A stretch of DNA of 42,355 nucleotides from Soonwooa sp032078105 (GTDB lineage Bacteria; Bacteroidota; Bacteroidia; Flavobacteriales; Weeksellaceae), in contig JBJZOS010000014.1 of the NCBI GenBank assembly GCA_046269235.1, positions 1 through 42,355 on the forward strand, read 5' to 3'. Shown piece after piece: positions 27,026-35,032 of the stretch (positions within the stretch are counted from its first letter, which is position 1; each line of letters starts with the position of its first letter). The notes under the pieces are model-generated. The model had not been told where the DNA came from. It saw only the letters and a list, made by a program, of their open reading frames with translations, and did not search any database. Position numbers and translations under genes: made by a program.

Positions 27026-27637
27026 ATGCTTGTAATTGGGATTGCCGGAGGAACGGGATCAGGAAAAACCACTGTTGTTAACAAAATTCTTCAACAGCTT
27101 AACGTTGAAGGTGTTAACGTTCTTTCTCAGGACAATTATTATCATGATAATCCAAATTTAACTTTGGCGGAGCGTGAAGCGCTCAACTATGACCACCCAA
27201 AATCTATCGATTTCGAATTATTGACGCAACATGTTAAAGCGCTAAAAAACAACCAGTCGATTGAGCAGCCTGTTTATTCGTTTGTGACGCATTCTAGAAC
27301 GGGTGATCATGTTTTGGTGGAGCCGAAAAATGTATTAATAGTTGAAGGGATTTTAGTGTTAACAAACAAAGAATTGCTTAAAGAATACGATCTTAAAGTC
27401 TTTGTACACACAGATTCTGACGAAAGGTTAATCCGAAGAATACGTCGCGATACGCAAGAGCGTGGAAGAGATTTGCAAGAAGTGCTCCATCGTTACCAAA
27501 CGACACTTAAGCCAATGCACCAAGAGTTTATCGAACCATCAAAAAACGAAGCCGATCTTATCGTGCCGAACATGAAAAACAATACCGTGGCTATTGATTT
27601 TCTGACCACTGTTATTAATAATTCATTGAAAAAATAA
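27026..27637 (+). CDS. udk: Uridine kinase
   Basis: 203 residues, the usual length. The P-loop is 'GIAGGTGSGKTTVV' at 5-18. 'VLSQDNYYHDNPNL' and 'NYDHPKSIDFELL' are the uridine-binding motifs, followed by 'VLIVEGILVL' (Walker B-like) and 'RLIRRIRRDTQERGRDLQEVLHRY'. It phosphorylates uridine/cytidine in pyrimidine salvage. The stop overlaps the next gene's start in TAATG, so the two genes are translationally coupled. It is first in a udk-divIC-mutA operon. Confidence 0.96.
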   Translation: MLVIGIAGGTGSGKTTVVNKILQQLNVEGVNVLSQDNYYHDNPNLTLAEREALNYDHPKSIDFELLTQHVKALKNNQSIEQPVYSFVTHSRTGDHVLVEPKNVLIVEGILVLTNKELLKEYDLKVFVHTDSDERLIRRIRRDTQERGRDLQEVLHRYQTTLKPMHQEFIEPSKNEADLIVPNMKNNTVAIDFLTTVINNSLKK

Positions 27638-27987
27638 TGAAGGAGCTAATCAAAGATATCAAGAAAAAATCCAGCGCTTATAGATTTATAACGGGCTACA
27701 TTTTTAATAAATATACGATCACATTGGTGGCGTTCTTTGCCTGGATGATATTCTTTGACAACACCTCTTTTCTAGTTGTTAATGAGCTAAATGGTGACAT
27801 TTCAAAGTACGAACATCAGTTGGCTTATTACAAATCCGAATACGAGAAAAACGATGCTTTCTACAAAAAGTTGATGAATAATAAAGACGAAAAAGAAAAA
27901 TATGCTCGCGAAAATTACTTCATGAAAAAGCCAAATGAAGAAATCTTTATTCTCGTTGCCGATAGTACAAATATTGATAAAAAGTAA
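27637..27987 (+). CDS. FtsB/DivIC-type septum formation initiator
   Basis: 116 residues: a basic cytoplasmic N-terminus, one membrane helix (YTITLVAFFAWMIFFD) and then a periplasmic coiled coil (LNGDISKYEHQLAYYKSEYEKNDAFYKKL). The family ending 'EKYARENYFMKKPNEEIFIL' is present. DivIC/FtsB bridges early and late division proteins at the septum. It overlaps udk by one base and is followed 2 bp later by the mutase gene. Confidence 0.92.
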   Translation: MKELIKDIKKKSSAYRFITGYIFNKYTITLVAFFAWMIFFDNTSFLVVNELNGDISKYEHQLAYYKSEYEKNDAFYKKLMNNKDEKEKYARENYFMKKPNEEIFILVADSTNIDKK

Positions 27988-27989
27988 AA

Positions 27990-29147
27990 ATGGAATTTCC
28001 AAAAGTTAGTCTTCAGGATTGGGAACAATTGGTTAAAAAACAATTGAAAACCGATGATATTAATACAGTCTTGATCAAAGAAAATCTTGAAAATATTGTT
28101 GTAAAAGCATATTACGATAATAGTACTCCAAAGGCTCAAAAGCTTCCACGTATTGAAGAAAGTACACATCTTGTTGCTAAATACAACGACTTTTTGGAGG
28201 ATGATGCTTACGCTTTTTTGATCGATAAAGATGTTAAAGTTGCGGAGAAAACTTTATTTTTTTCTAATCCAGAATTAGCGAATCTTACAACAGCAGAGAC
28301 CAATCAATATGTTAGTTTGGTTGATGTTTTTTCTGAGGATGCTCATATTGATGAAGCTTTGGTGCAATCATTACTTAGCAATAATTTCAAAAGAAGTGTC
28401 AGTGTCGATGTTTCGCTTTATCAAAATGCAGGTGCTTCTTTGGTTCAGCAATTGGCAATTGCTTTAGCAAAAACTAAAGATTTGGTGGAAAAATATGGAT
28501 CAGAAATTTTTGAAAAACTGAGCTTCAGATTCGCAATTGGACATCAATATTTTTTAGAAATTGCTAAAATTAGAGCCTTTAAATATTTGTTCAATCAGCT
28601 TTCTAAAGAATATGAATTAAACGTATTTCCTTACATTTTTGCCGAAACAAGTTTTAGAAATAAAGCCAGTAACGACGAAGAAAACAATTTGATTCGATCA
28701 ACTTTAGAATTGTCTGCAGCGATGATTGGTGGCGCGGATGCCATTTTTGCTAACGATTTCAAAATTAAAAATCAAACCAAACTTTCCGAAGAATTGTCTT
28801 TCAAACAGATAATTGTTTTGGCTTACGAAAGTATCATCAATGTGTTCGAAGATGCGACGTCTGGAAGTTATGTAATCGAAGATGTGACACGCCAGTTGTC
28901 TGAGCAAGCTTGGACTTTGTTTTTAGATTTTGAAAACAAAGGTGGATTTGCGGAGAACATCAAAAATGGAGCAATCCAAAAGATGATTTTCGAGCAAGCG
29001 ACGAAAGAGCAAACTTGGGTAGAAGAAGGCAAAATCAAGTTAATCGGTGTTAATCTTTATCCAAAGTTGGAGGTTACAAAGCAAGTTTCGGATCTTTACA
29101 ATAACAAGGAAATTAAAGCAGTACGTTGGGCAGAAATGTTTGAATAG
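27990..29147 (+). CDS. mutA: Methylmalonyl-CoA mutase small (beta) subunit
   Basis: 385 residues, resembling the TIM-barrel part of the mutase small subunit: 'LIKENLENIVVKAYYDN', 'FKRSVSVDVSLYQNAGASLVQQLAIALAKTKDLV', 'FAIGHQYFLEIAKIRAFKYLFNQL', 'ETSFRNKASNDEENNLIRSTLELSAAMIGGADAI'. It ends before a cobalamin-binding domain, as small subunits of heterodimeric mutases may. The B12-carrying large subunit is normally encoded directly downstream; here a methyltransferase gene follows instead. The subunit is therefore either paired with a distant gene or the operon has been rearranged. Confidence 0.88.
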   Translation: MEFPKVSLQDWEQLVKKQLKTDDINTVLIKENLENIVVKAYYDNSTPKAQKLPRIEESTHLVAKYNDFLEDDAYAFLIDKDVKVAEKTLFFSNPELANLTTAETNQYVSLVDVFSEDAHIDEALVQSLLSNNFKRSVSVDVSLYQNAGASLVQQLAIALAKTKDLVEKYGSEIFEKLSFRFAIGHQYFLEIAKIRAFKYLFNQLSKEYELNVFPYIFAETSFRNKASNDEENNLIRSTLELSAAMIGGADAIFANDFKIKNQTKLSEELSFKQIIVLAYESIINVFEDATSGSYVIEDVTRQLSEQAWTLFLDFENKGGFAENIKNGAIQKMIFEQATKEQTWVEEGKIKLIGVNLYPKLEVTKQVSDLYNNKEIKAVRWAEMFE

Positions 29148-29274
29148 TTTTTTTTGATCGTCAATTTTAGCGTTTTTTTCGAAATCTAAATGAGAAAAAT
29201 GGTATCGAAAATAGATTGACAAACTAAAACTTCTATAAAAAATTTGAGCTTACGTATTTTCAGATATTTTAAAA

Positions 29275-30426
29275 ATGGAAAAACTTCTTAAGAAAGAAAT
29301 TCAAAATTATATTAATGCAAATCTCGACGCAGATTTGCATTCTTTGTTATTGAAGAAATCACCTTTTGAAGGCGTCTCCATGCAGGAAATTGTGCAACAA
29401 ATTAAAGGTCGAAAAGTTGCCGAAAAGAAGTTTCCGTTTTTGAAAAAAGAAAACATTGTTTTTCCTCCAAATCTCAATCTAGAACAGGCTTCATCAGAAG
29501 TTACGGCAGCTTATAAATCCGAATTTTTAAAAGGTAAAAGCTTTCTAGATTTGACGTGTGGTTTTGGAATCGATGCTTATTTTCTTTCAAAGAATTTTGA
29601 TGAAATAGACTTGGTTGAGCGAAATCCAGACCTTATCAAAACGGTTGCGCACAACTGGAACATACTTGGCAGAAAAGCTAATTTCCACAATCTTGATTTG
29701 GAAGATTTTTTAAGTCAAAACAAAAAGCATTTTGATGTCATTTATCTAGATCCAGCGCGTCGTGATCAAAATCTAAAAAAGAAATTTTTACTAAAAGATT
29801 TATCACCCAATATTTTAGAAATTCAAGATCAATTATTAGAAATCGGTGATAAAATTATCATTAAATTGTCACCTTTAATTGATATCAGCTATTTGGTTTC
29901 GGAGGTTACACATCTTTCAAAAATAGAAGTTATTGCGTGGCGAAATGATGTTAAAGAATTGGTTTTAACTTTAGAAAAGAATGTTGTTTCGGGGAATCCA
30001 TTGATTTCTTGTATTAATTTAGAAAGCCAAGATGCTGTTTTTGAGTTTTATTTTGAAGATGAAAAGTCGATAAAAGCTGACTTTGACGATATTGAAAATT
30101 ATCTCTACATCCCAAATAATGCGGTTCTAAAATCGGGTGGATTTAATAGTATTTCAAAATTATTTAATCTAAAAAAATTACATCCCAATACGCATCTTTA
30201 CACATCTTCGGCATTGTTAAATAGTTTTGCCGGAAGGGTCTTAAAAGTTGAAAATATCGATCCTAAAAAATTAATCAAAAACGAAAAATTTAATATCATT
30301 TCTAAAAATCATCCTTTGACGCCAGACGAGATTAAAAAGAAATATAAAATAAAAGACGGTGGACAAGATTATTTAGTTTTCACGCAAAGTCAGAAAGCCA
30401 AATTAGTTCTCCGAAGTTTGGATTAA
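29275..30426 (+). CDS. SAM-dependent methyltransferase with C-terminal THUMP-like domain
   Basis: 383 residues. The SAM-binding motif I is 'SFLDLTCGFGIDAYFLSKNFDEIDLVERNPDL' (about 93-124). The catalytic region 'FDVIYLDPARRDQNLKK' resembles N6-methyladenine-type DPAR motifs of rRNA/tRNA methyltransferases. The N-terminal ~80 residues are helical. The C-terminus (about 300-383) contains 'NPLISCINLE...' and 'KNHPLTPDEIKKKYKIKDGGQDYLVF', which fits the THUMP-like domain. An RNA target is inferred. It occupies the place where a mutase large subunit might be expected. Confidence 0.85.
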   Translation: MEKLLKKEIQNYINANLDADLHSLLLKKSPFEGVSMQEIVQQIKGRKVAEKKFPFLKKENIVFPPNLNLEQASSEVTAAYKSEFLKGKSFLDLTCGFGIDAYFLSKNFDEIDLVERNPDLIKTVAHNWNILGRKANFHNLDLEDFLSQNKKHFDVIYLDPARRDQNLKKKFLLKDLSPNILEIQDQLLEIGDKIIIKLSPLIDISYLVSEVTHLSKIEVIAWRNDVKELVLTLEKNVVSGNPLISCINLESQDAVFEFYFEDEKSIKADFDDIENYLYIPNNAVLKSGGFNSISKLFNLKKLHPNTHLYTSSALLNSFAGRVLKVENIDPKKLIKNEKFNIISKNHPLTPDEIKKKYKIKDGGQDYLVFTQSQKAKLVLRSLD

Positions 30427-30467
30427 ACCTAATTAATAATATTCCGAATAAATTTGCGAATAATAAT

Positions 30468-30498
30468 TTTGTTGTACGAACGAGTTTTAGTAATTTTG
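30468..30498 (+). promoter_or_regulatory. Predicted promoter of the small lipoprotein gene
   Basis: TTTG (30468-30471), a 19-bp spacer and TAATTTTG (30491-30498) are an ideal match to the Bacteroidota TTTG-N19-TAnnTTTG promoter. The ATG lies 18 bp downstream. Confidence 0.75.
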
Positions 30499-30516
30499 AA
30501 CTTTAAAATTTTAAGA

Positions 30517-30753
30517 ATGAAAAAATCTCTTTTATTATTGGCTTCAGCTTTGTTTGTAGTATCTTGTAGTTTACCAGAAGGAGGTAACAAAGGTCGTCTT
30601 AAAAAAACTGACGATGTTGTTAGATATGACGATCCTAACGCGCCACACGGAACTTACGAAGCCAAGGTTGACACTACGAAAGCTGCTCCAGTACAGACAG
30701 CGGTTGCGACGCCAACAGAAGCTGCAAAAGTTGATACTGTTAAAGTTAAGTAA
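30517..30753 (+). CDS. Small putative lipoprotein (78 aa)
   Basis: From the ATG at 30517 the product starts with a lipoprotein signal (MKKSLLLLASALFVVSC, Cys17). A short polar region (LPEGGNKGRLKKTDDVVRYDDPNAPHG) follows, then a low-complexity Ala/Thr/Val/Lys tail (TKAAPVQTAVATPTEAAKVD). A start 63 bp upstream overlaps the promoter and was rejected. No domain is recognised. The gene is bounded by its own promoter and terminator. Confidence 0.75.
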   Translation: MKKSLLLLASALFVVSCSLPEGGNKGRLKKTDDVVRYDDPNAPHGTYEAKVDTTKAAPVQTAVATPTEAAKVDTVKVK

Positions 30754-30775
30754 TAATAGATTCTCACAATATATA

Positions 30776-30802
30776 ATGTCTTACTCGCGTGAGACATTTT
30801 TT
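30776..30802 (+). terminator. Terminator of the small lipoprotein gene
   Basis: A 9-bp stem, ATGTCTTAC with GTGAGACAT (one T-G pair), a TCGC loop and a run of T. Confidence 0.88.
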
Positions 30803-30831
30803 ATATCAATTAATTCCAAATAGTTTTAGAT

Positions 30832-32214
30832 ATGAACGAAACTCAAAATTATATTCAGGAAAACAAACAACGTTTTTTAGAAGAGCTGTTTGATTTGTTA
30901 AGAATAGCGTCAATTAGTGCTGATCCAGCTTACAAAGACGAAGTTCTGAAATGTGCTGACACGGTGGCTGACCACTTAAAAAAAGCAGGCGCTGACAATG
31001 TAGAAGTTTTAAAAACGAAAGGTTATCCAGTAGCTTATGGGGAAAAGATCATTGACCCTGCTTTACCAACGGTTTTGGTGTACGGCCATTACGATGTTCA
31101 GCCAGCTGATCCGTTAGAATTGTGGACGAGTGATCCTTTCGAACCTGTTGTTAAGAAAACAGAATTACATCCAGACGGTGCAATTTTCGCGCGTGGTTCA
31201 GCGGATGATAAAGGGCAATTCTTTATGCATGTTAAAGCTTTCGAAGCAATGATGAAGACCAATTCTTTGCCTTGTAATGTTAAATTTATCATTGAAGGAG
31301 AAGAGGAAGTTGGTTCTGCAAGTTTGGCTGATTTTTTAGAAGAGAATAAAGAAAAACTAAAATGCGATGTTATCCTGATTTCGGATACGCATATTTATTC
31401 GGTTGAGCAACCAACGGTAACAACAGGACTTAGAGGTCTTAGCTATGTAGAGGTAGAAGTGGAAGGACCTAACAGAGATTTGCACTCTGGCCTTTACGGT
31501 GGTGCAGTTCCGAATCCTATTAATGTTTTGGCTAAAATGATTGGTGATCTTATTGATGATAAAGGACACATTACAATCGATGGTTTCTATGATAATGTTT
31601 TGGTCGTTTCTGAGGAAGATCGTAAAGAAATGAACAAACTAAAAGATGATCCAGAAGCTTACAAAAATTCTATTGGACTTAACGATATCCAAGGTGAAGA
31701 GGGCTACACGACTTTAGAAAGAGCTTCTATTCGTCCAACATTGGATGTTAATGGTATTTGGGGAGGTTACACTGGCGAAGGTGCCAAAACGGTTATCGCT
31801 TCTAAAGCTTTTGCTAAAATCTCTATGCGCTTGGTTCCGAATCAAACGCCTGAAGAAATTACAGAAAAATTCACAAAATATTTTGAGAAAATCGCGCCTA
31901 AAAGTGTTAAGGTTACAGTTACGCCTCACCACGGCGGTATGCCCTATGTTTTGGAAAGTGATACTAAAGAATTCCAAGCGGCTAAAAAAGCGATGGAACA
32001 AGCTTTCGGTAGAGAAGTTCTTCCTTATAGAAGTGGTGGAAGTATTCCGATTACCTCTTTGTTCGAAAAAGTATTGGGTGCAAAATCTGTATTAATGGGC
32101 TTTGGTCTAGATTCTGATGCTATACATTCTCCTAACGAACATTACGGATTGTATAACTATTATAAAGGAATTGAGAGTATCCCATATTTCTTTGAGTATT
32201 ATACGAAAGGATAA
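30832..32214 (+). CDS. M20-family metallopeptidase (dipeptidase)
   Basis: 460 residues. Metal ligands and catalytic residues sit in 'VYGHYDVQPADPLELW', 'FARGSADDKGQFFMHV', 'FIIEGEEEVGSASL' and the C-terminal 'DAIHSPNEHYGL'. The lid/dimerisation domain contains 'GPNRDLHSGLYGGAVPNPI', typical of the M20 dipeptidase group that includes CNDP-like enzymes. No signal peptide is present, so it should hydrolyse dipeptides in the cytoplasm. It is monocistronic with a terminator 26 bp after the stop. Confidence 0.93.
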   Translation: MNETQNYIQENKQRFLEELFDLLRIASISADPAYKDEVLKCADTVADHLKKAGADNVEVLKTKGYPVAYGEKIIDPALPTVLVYGHYDVQPADPLELWTSDPFEPVVKKTELHPDGAIFARGSADDKGQFFMHVKAFEAMMKTNSLPCNVKFIIEGEEEVGSASLADFLEENKEKLKCDVILISDTHIYSVEQPTVTTGLRGLSYVEVEVEGPNRDLHSGLYGGAVPNPINVLAKMIGDLIDDKGHITIDGFYDNVLVVSEEDRKEMNKLKDDPEAYKNSIGLNDIQGEEGYTTLERASIRPTLDVNGIWGGYTGEGAKTVIASKAFAKISMRLVPNQTPEEITEKFTKYFEKIAPKSVKVTVTPHHGGMPYVLESDTKEFQAAKKAMEQAFGREVLPYRSGGSIPITSLFEKVLGAKSVLMGFGLDSDAIHSPNEHYGLYNYYKGIESIPYFFEYYTKG

Positions 32215-32240
32215 GATTACTTTACATCGTTATTATAAAG

Positions 32241-32278
32241 CAATATTTTTTCTGAAAAATATTGTTTTATCTTTTTTA
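32241..32278 (+). terminator. Terminator of the dipeptidase gene
   Basis: A perfect 10-bp AT-rich stem, CAATATTTTT with AAAAATATTG, a TCTG loop, then a T-rich tail. Confidence 0.85.
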
Positions 32279-32314
32279 AATATGTGTATTGCTTTCGAAT
32301 AATAGAAGTATTTT

Positions 32315-33175
32315 ATGAATAAAATTTTTACTTCTTTAGCAATTGCTATTACAGCAATTACTGCAAACGCACAAGTAATCAGTCAAAACGCAACGCCTAA
32401 CACAGTATCAACAACTGGTTCTGTTGCATGTGGTAGTCAGGCTGCTGGTTATACATCAGACAACTCTTACTACAGAGTGTTCAAACTTGCTGACTACGGT
32501 ATCAATTATGACTATAAAGTGACTAACGTAGCAATCGGTGTGCAAACTGCTAACGGCACTTTCCCTGTAGAATTTAGTTTATCAACTTATACAGGAACAT
32601 TCCCTAATGGATCATCAAGCTACCTAAGTGGTGGTATGATTGAGGTTAGTCCAAGTAAAATGGGCGGAATGGCAGACTCAGGAACCAGGTATACGCAAGT
32701 TGTTCCAGCGGGTTCTACTTTTGTATTAGAAGTGTTACATAATGGACAAGCTAACACAGAGCAGTTTTACCTAGGAACAAATCCTGGAGGACAGACAGGG
32801 CTATCTTACTTAATGTCTGAAGGATGTGGACTTACTTCGCCAATTGCAACGGGTACTGGTGCTTTGGCAAATTTCGCTTCAGCTAAATGGGTAATGACGA
32901 TTACTGGTGTTAATAACTTAGGTGTTACTGAAATTATTAACTCTAAAGATCTTCAAATTTTAGGAAATCCAGTTAAGGATATTCTTAGATTCAAATTTGG
33001 AAATTACGTTGCTGCAGAAGGTGTTGAGATCTACGATATGGCTGGTAAAGTTGTTAAGTCAACGTCTAGCAAATCAAACGATATCAACGTTTCTGGATTC
33101 GCAAAAGGTGCTTACATCTTGAAAGTTAAAGCAAAAGATGGTAAAGTATATATCCAAAAAATAATTAAAGACTAA
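32315..33175 (+). CDS. Secreted protein with type IX secretion (T9SS) C-terminal sorting domain
   Basis: 286 residues: signal peptide (MNKIFTSLAIAITAITANAQ), a body of about 185 residues rich in Thr, Gly, Ser and Tyr, and a type A sorting domain. The last ~80 residues carry 'LQILGNPVKDILRFKF', 'VEIYDMAGKVVKS' and 'GFAKGAYILKVKAKDGKVYIQKIIKD', the NPV...G.Y.lkV...g....k.ik pattern. It is exported through the Bacteroidota T9SS to the surface or medium. The body has two Cys ('VACGSQ', 'SEGCGLT') but no enzyme motif was recognised. Confidence 0.9.
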   Translation: MNKIFTSLAIAITAITANAQVISQNATPNTVSTTGSVACGSQAAGYTSDNSYYRVFKLADYGINYDYKVTNVAIGVQTANGTFPVEFSLSTYTGTFPNGSSSYLSGGMIEVSPSKMGGMADSGTRYTQVVPAGSTFVLEVLHNGQANTEQFYLGTNPGGQTGLSYLMSEGCGLTSPIATGTGALANFASAKWVMTITGVNNLGVTEIINSKDLQILGNPVKDILRFKFGNYVAAEGVEIYDMAGKVVKSTSSKSNDINVSGFAKGAYILKVKAKDGKVYIQKIIKD

Positions 33176-33209
33176 TCCAATAGTTTATAATATTTTTAAC
33201 AATACTACT

Positions 33210-33241
33210 AACGCTCCGAAAGTGGCGTTTTTTTATTTTTG
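33210..33241 (+). terminator. Terminator of the T9SS protein gene, running into the SDR -7 box
   Basis: An imperfect stem, AACGCT with GGCGTT, is followed by seven T. The T tract runs directly into TATTTTTG (33234-33241), a TAnnTTTG box 18 bp before the SDR start codon. Confidence 0.65.
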
Positions 33242-33259
33242 TATAACTAAATAATAAAT

Positions 33260-33967
33260 ATGTCACAAAATAAAGTAGCTTATATAACAGGTGGAACAAA
33301 AGGCGTTGGTTTTGGAATTGCAGAAGTTCTGCTGGAGAATGGTTTCAAAATCGCTTTCTCAGGGCGAAAAGCAGAAGATGTAGAAAAAGCTTCAAAACAA
33401 TTGGATGCTTCTGGCGACAATGTTTTAGGAATTATTTCGGACGTTAAAAATTTTGACGATGAGCAAAAAGCGATTTCGAAAGTTGTTGAGAAATTCGGAA
33501 GATTAGACTTGGTAATTGCCAATGCAGGTTTGGGACATTTTGCATCAATTGAAGATTTGAGTATTGAAGATTGGCACGATATGATCGACACCAATTTGAC
33601 GGGCGTTTTTTATACTTTAAAATCGAGCATCGAAGCTTTGAAGAAAACGGAAGGTTACTTTATTTCGATCGCGAGTTTGGCTGGCGAATACTTTTTTGAA
33701 AAGGGAAGTGGCTATAACGCTTCAAAGTTTGGCGTAGTAGGTTTTACTCAAGCCGCAATGTTGGATCTTAGAAAGTATAATATTAAATCTTCGGTTATTT
33801 TACCAGGATCGATAAACACTTATTTTAACAATTCGGAACCGTCAGAAGAAGAATCATGGAAAATACAACCGCGAGATGTCGGCGATTTGGTTTTAAATAT
33901 GATGAAAATGGATCCTCGCGTTGTACCAGCAAAAATAGAGTTAAGAGCTTCTCAAGTCAAAAAATAA
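33260..33967 (+). CDS. Short-chain dehydrogenase/reductase (SDR)
   Basis: 235 residues, classical SDR. Cofactor motif 'TGGTKGVGFGI' at 10-20, 'NAGLG' after strand 4, catalytic Ser in 'FISIASLAGEY' and Tyr/Lys in 'GSGYNASKFGV'. The basic residues after the first strand (FSGRKAED) suggest NADP(H) rather than NAD(H). The substrate is unknown. It is transcribed from its own promoter and ends about 225 bp before etfB. Confidence 0.93.
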   Translation: MSQNKVAYITGGTKGVGFGIAEVLLENGFKIAFSGRKAEDVEKASKQLDASGDNVLGIISDVKNFDDEQKAISKVVEKFGRLDLVIANAGLGHFASIEDLSIEDWHDMIDTNLTGVFYTLKSSIEALKKTEGYFISIASLAGEYFFEKGSGYNASKFGVVGFTQAAMLDLRKYNIKSSVILPGSINTYFNNSEPSEEESWKIQPRDVGDLVLNMMKMDPRVVPAKIELRASQVKK

Positions 33968-34127
33968 TTAAAGGAAATAGAATGTCGGATGTGGAAATGA
34001 TTTTTGGAGATTATGATTGATGACACAATTTTGGATTTGTTTTAAAATTTAATTCAAAATTTTTTACAGATTCTTGTCATATTCCTTTTAATCAAATGTT
34101 GGAGGATTCTTATTCATAAAATAACAA

Positions 34128-34149
34128 AATATTATGCGTGCATAGTATT
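34128..34149 (+). promoter_or_regulatory. Palindromic operator upstream of etfB, same site as the marR promoter
   Basis: ATATTATGCGTGCATAGTAT (34129-34148) differs at one of 20 positions from the marR-operon site. A -7-like TATATTTA (34156-34163) follows, with the operator centre 17.5 bp upstream of its first base, the same geometry as at marR. The etfB ATG is 29 bp further downstream. Confidence 0.75.
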
Positions 34150-34192
34150 ATTTAGTATATTTACAAAGCTTAATTTCAAAAAAATTATCCAA

Positions 34193-34939
34193 ATGAAAAT
34201 ATTAGTTTGCATCAGCAGTGTGCCTGATACGACAAGTAAAATCAACTTTACAGCAGATAAGTCTGCTTTCGACAAAAATGGAATCCAGTGGGTAATTAAT
34301 CCTTTGGACGAATTTGCTTTAACAAAAGCTATAAAATTACAAGAAAGCCAAGGTGCTACAGTTACTGTGGTTAACGTTGGTGATGCCGGGACCGAAGCTG
34401 TTATCCGTAAAGCATTAGCTATTGGTGCTAACGATGCTGTACGTGTTAATTCTGAAGCTAAGGATAGTTATTCGGTGGCTAAAGAGATTGCTAAAATCGC
34501 TCAAGACGGTGGATACGATGTTGTATTAGCTGGTAAAGAATCTATAGATTATAATGGTGGTGCAGTACCAGGTATGGTTGCAGCATTGCTTAACCAACCT
34601 TTCGTTAATGCTTGTGTTGGTCTAGACATCAACGGTGCAGAAGCAACGGCTGTTAGAGAGATTGAAGGTGGTAAAGAAACTATTTCTGTTAAACTACCTG
34701 CAGTTATCGCTGGTCAAAAAGGTATTGTTGAAGAAAAAGACCTTATCATTCCTAATATGAGAGGGATTATGTCTGCAAGAACAAAACCTTTACAAGTTGT
34801 AGAACCTAGCAATACAGAAGTTAAAGTTGACGCTATTTCTTTTGATGCAGTTCCGCCAAGAGCCGCTGTTAAATTGGTTTCTCCGGACAACTTAGACGAG
34901 TTGGTAAGATTACTTCACGAAGAAGCTAAAGTTATCTAA
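34193..34939 (+). CDS. etfB: Electron transfer flavoprotein beta subunit
   Basis: 248 residues. 'MKILVCISSVPDTTSKINF' and 'NPLDEFALTKAIKLQE' open the Rossmann-like ETF domain, and 'VVLAGKESIDYNGGAVPGMVAALLNQPFV' is the AMP/adenine-binding region. The beta-specific signature is near 'VREIEGGKETISVKLPAVI'. With EtfA it accepts electrons from acyl-CoA dehydrogenases and passes them to ETF-quinone oxidoreductase. The MarR-type palindrome over its promoter points to co-regulation with beta-oxidation. etfA follows after 93 bp. Confidence 0.97.
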   Translation: MKILVCISSVPDTTSKINFTADKSAFDKNGIQWVINPLDEFALTKAIKLQESQGATVTVVNVGDAGTEAVIRKALAIGANDAVRVNSEAKDSYSVAKEIAKIAQDGGYDVVLAGKESIDYNGGAVPGMVAALLNQPFVNACVGLDINGAEATAVREIEGGKETISVKLPAVIAGQKGIVEEKDLIIPNMRGIMSARTKPLQVVEPSNTEVKVDAISFDAVPPRAAVKLVSPDNLDELVRLLHEEAKVI

Positions 34940-35032
34940 TATTAGAGACTAGAAGATACAATTTTCGATACATAAGATTACTCGGATATTATCTTCTAAT
35001 CAGTAAATCTTTTAATTTTTAAATTCAAGAAA

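Noticed and set aside
28704..28907. Minus-strand open frame inside the mutase gene
   Set aside because: It lies wholly within a well-supported plus-strand gene and shows no protein features.
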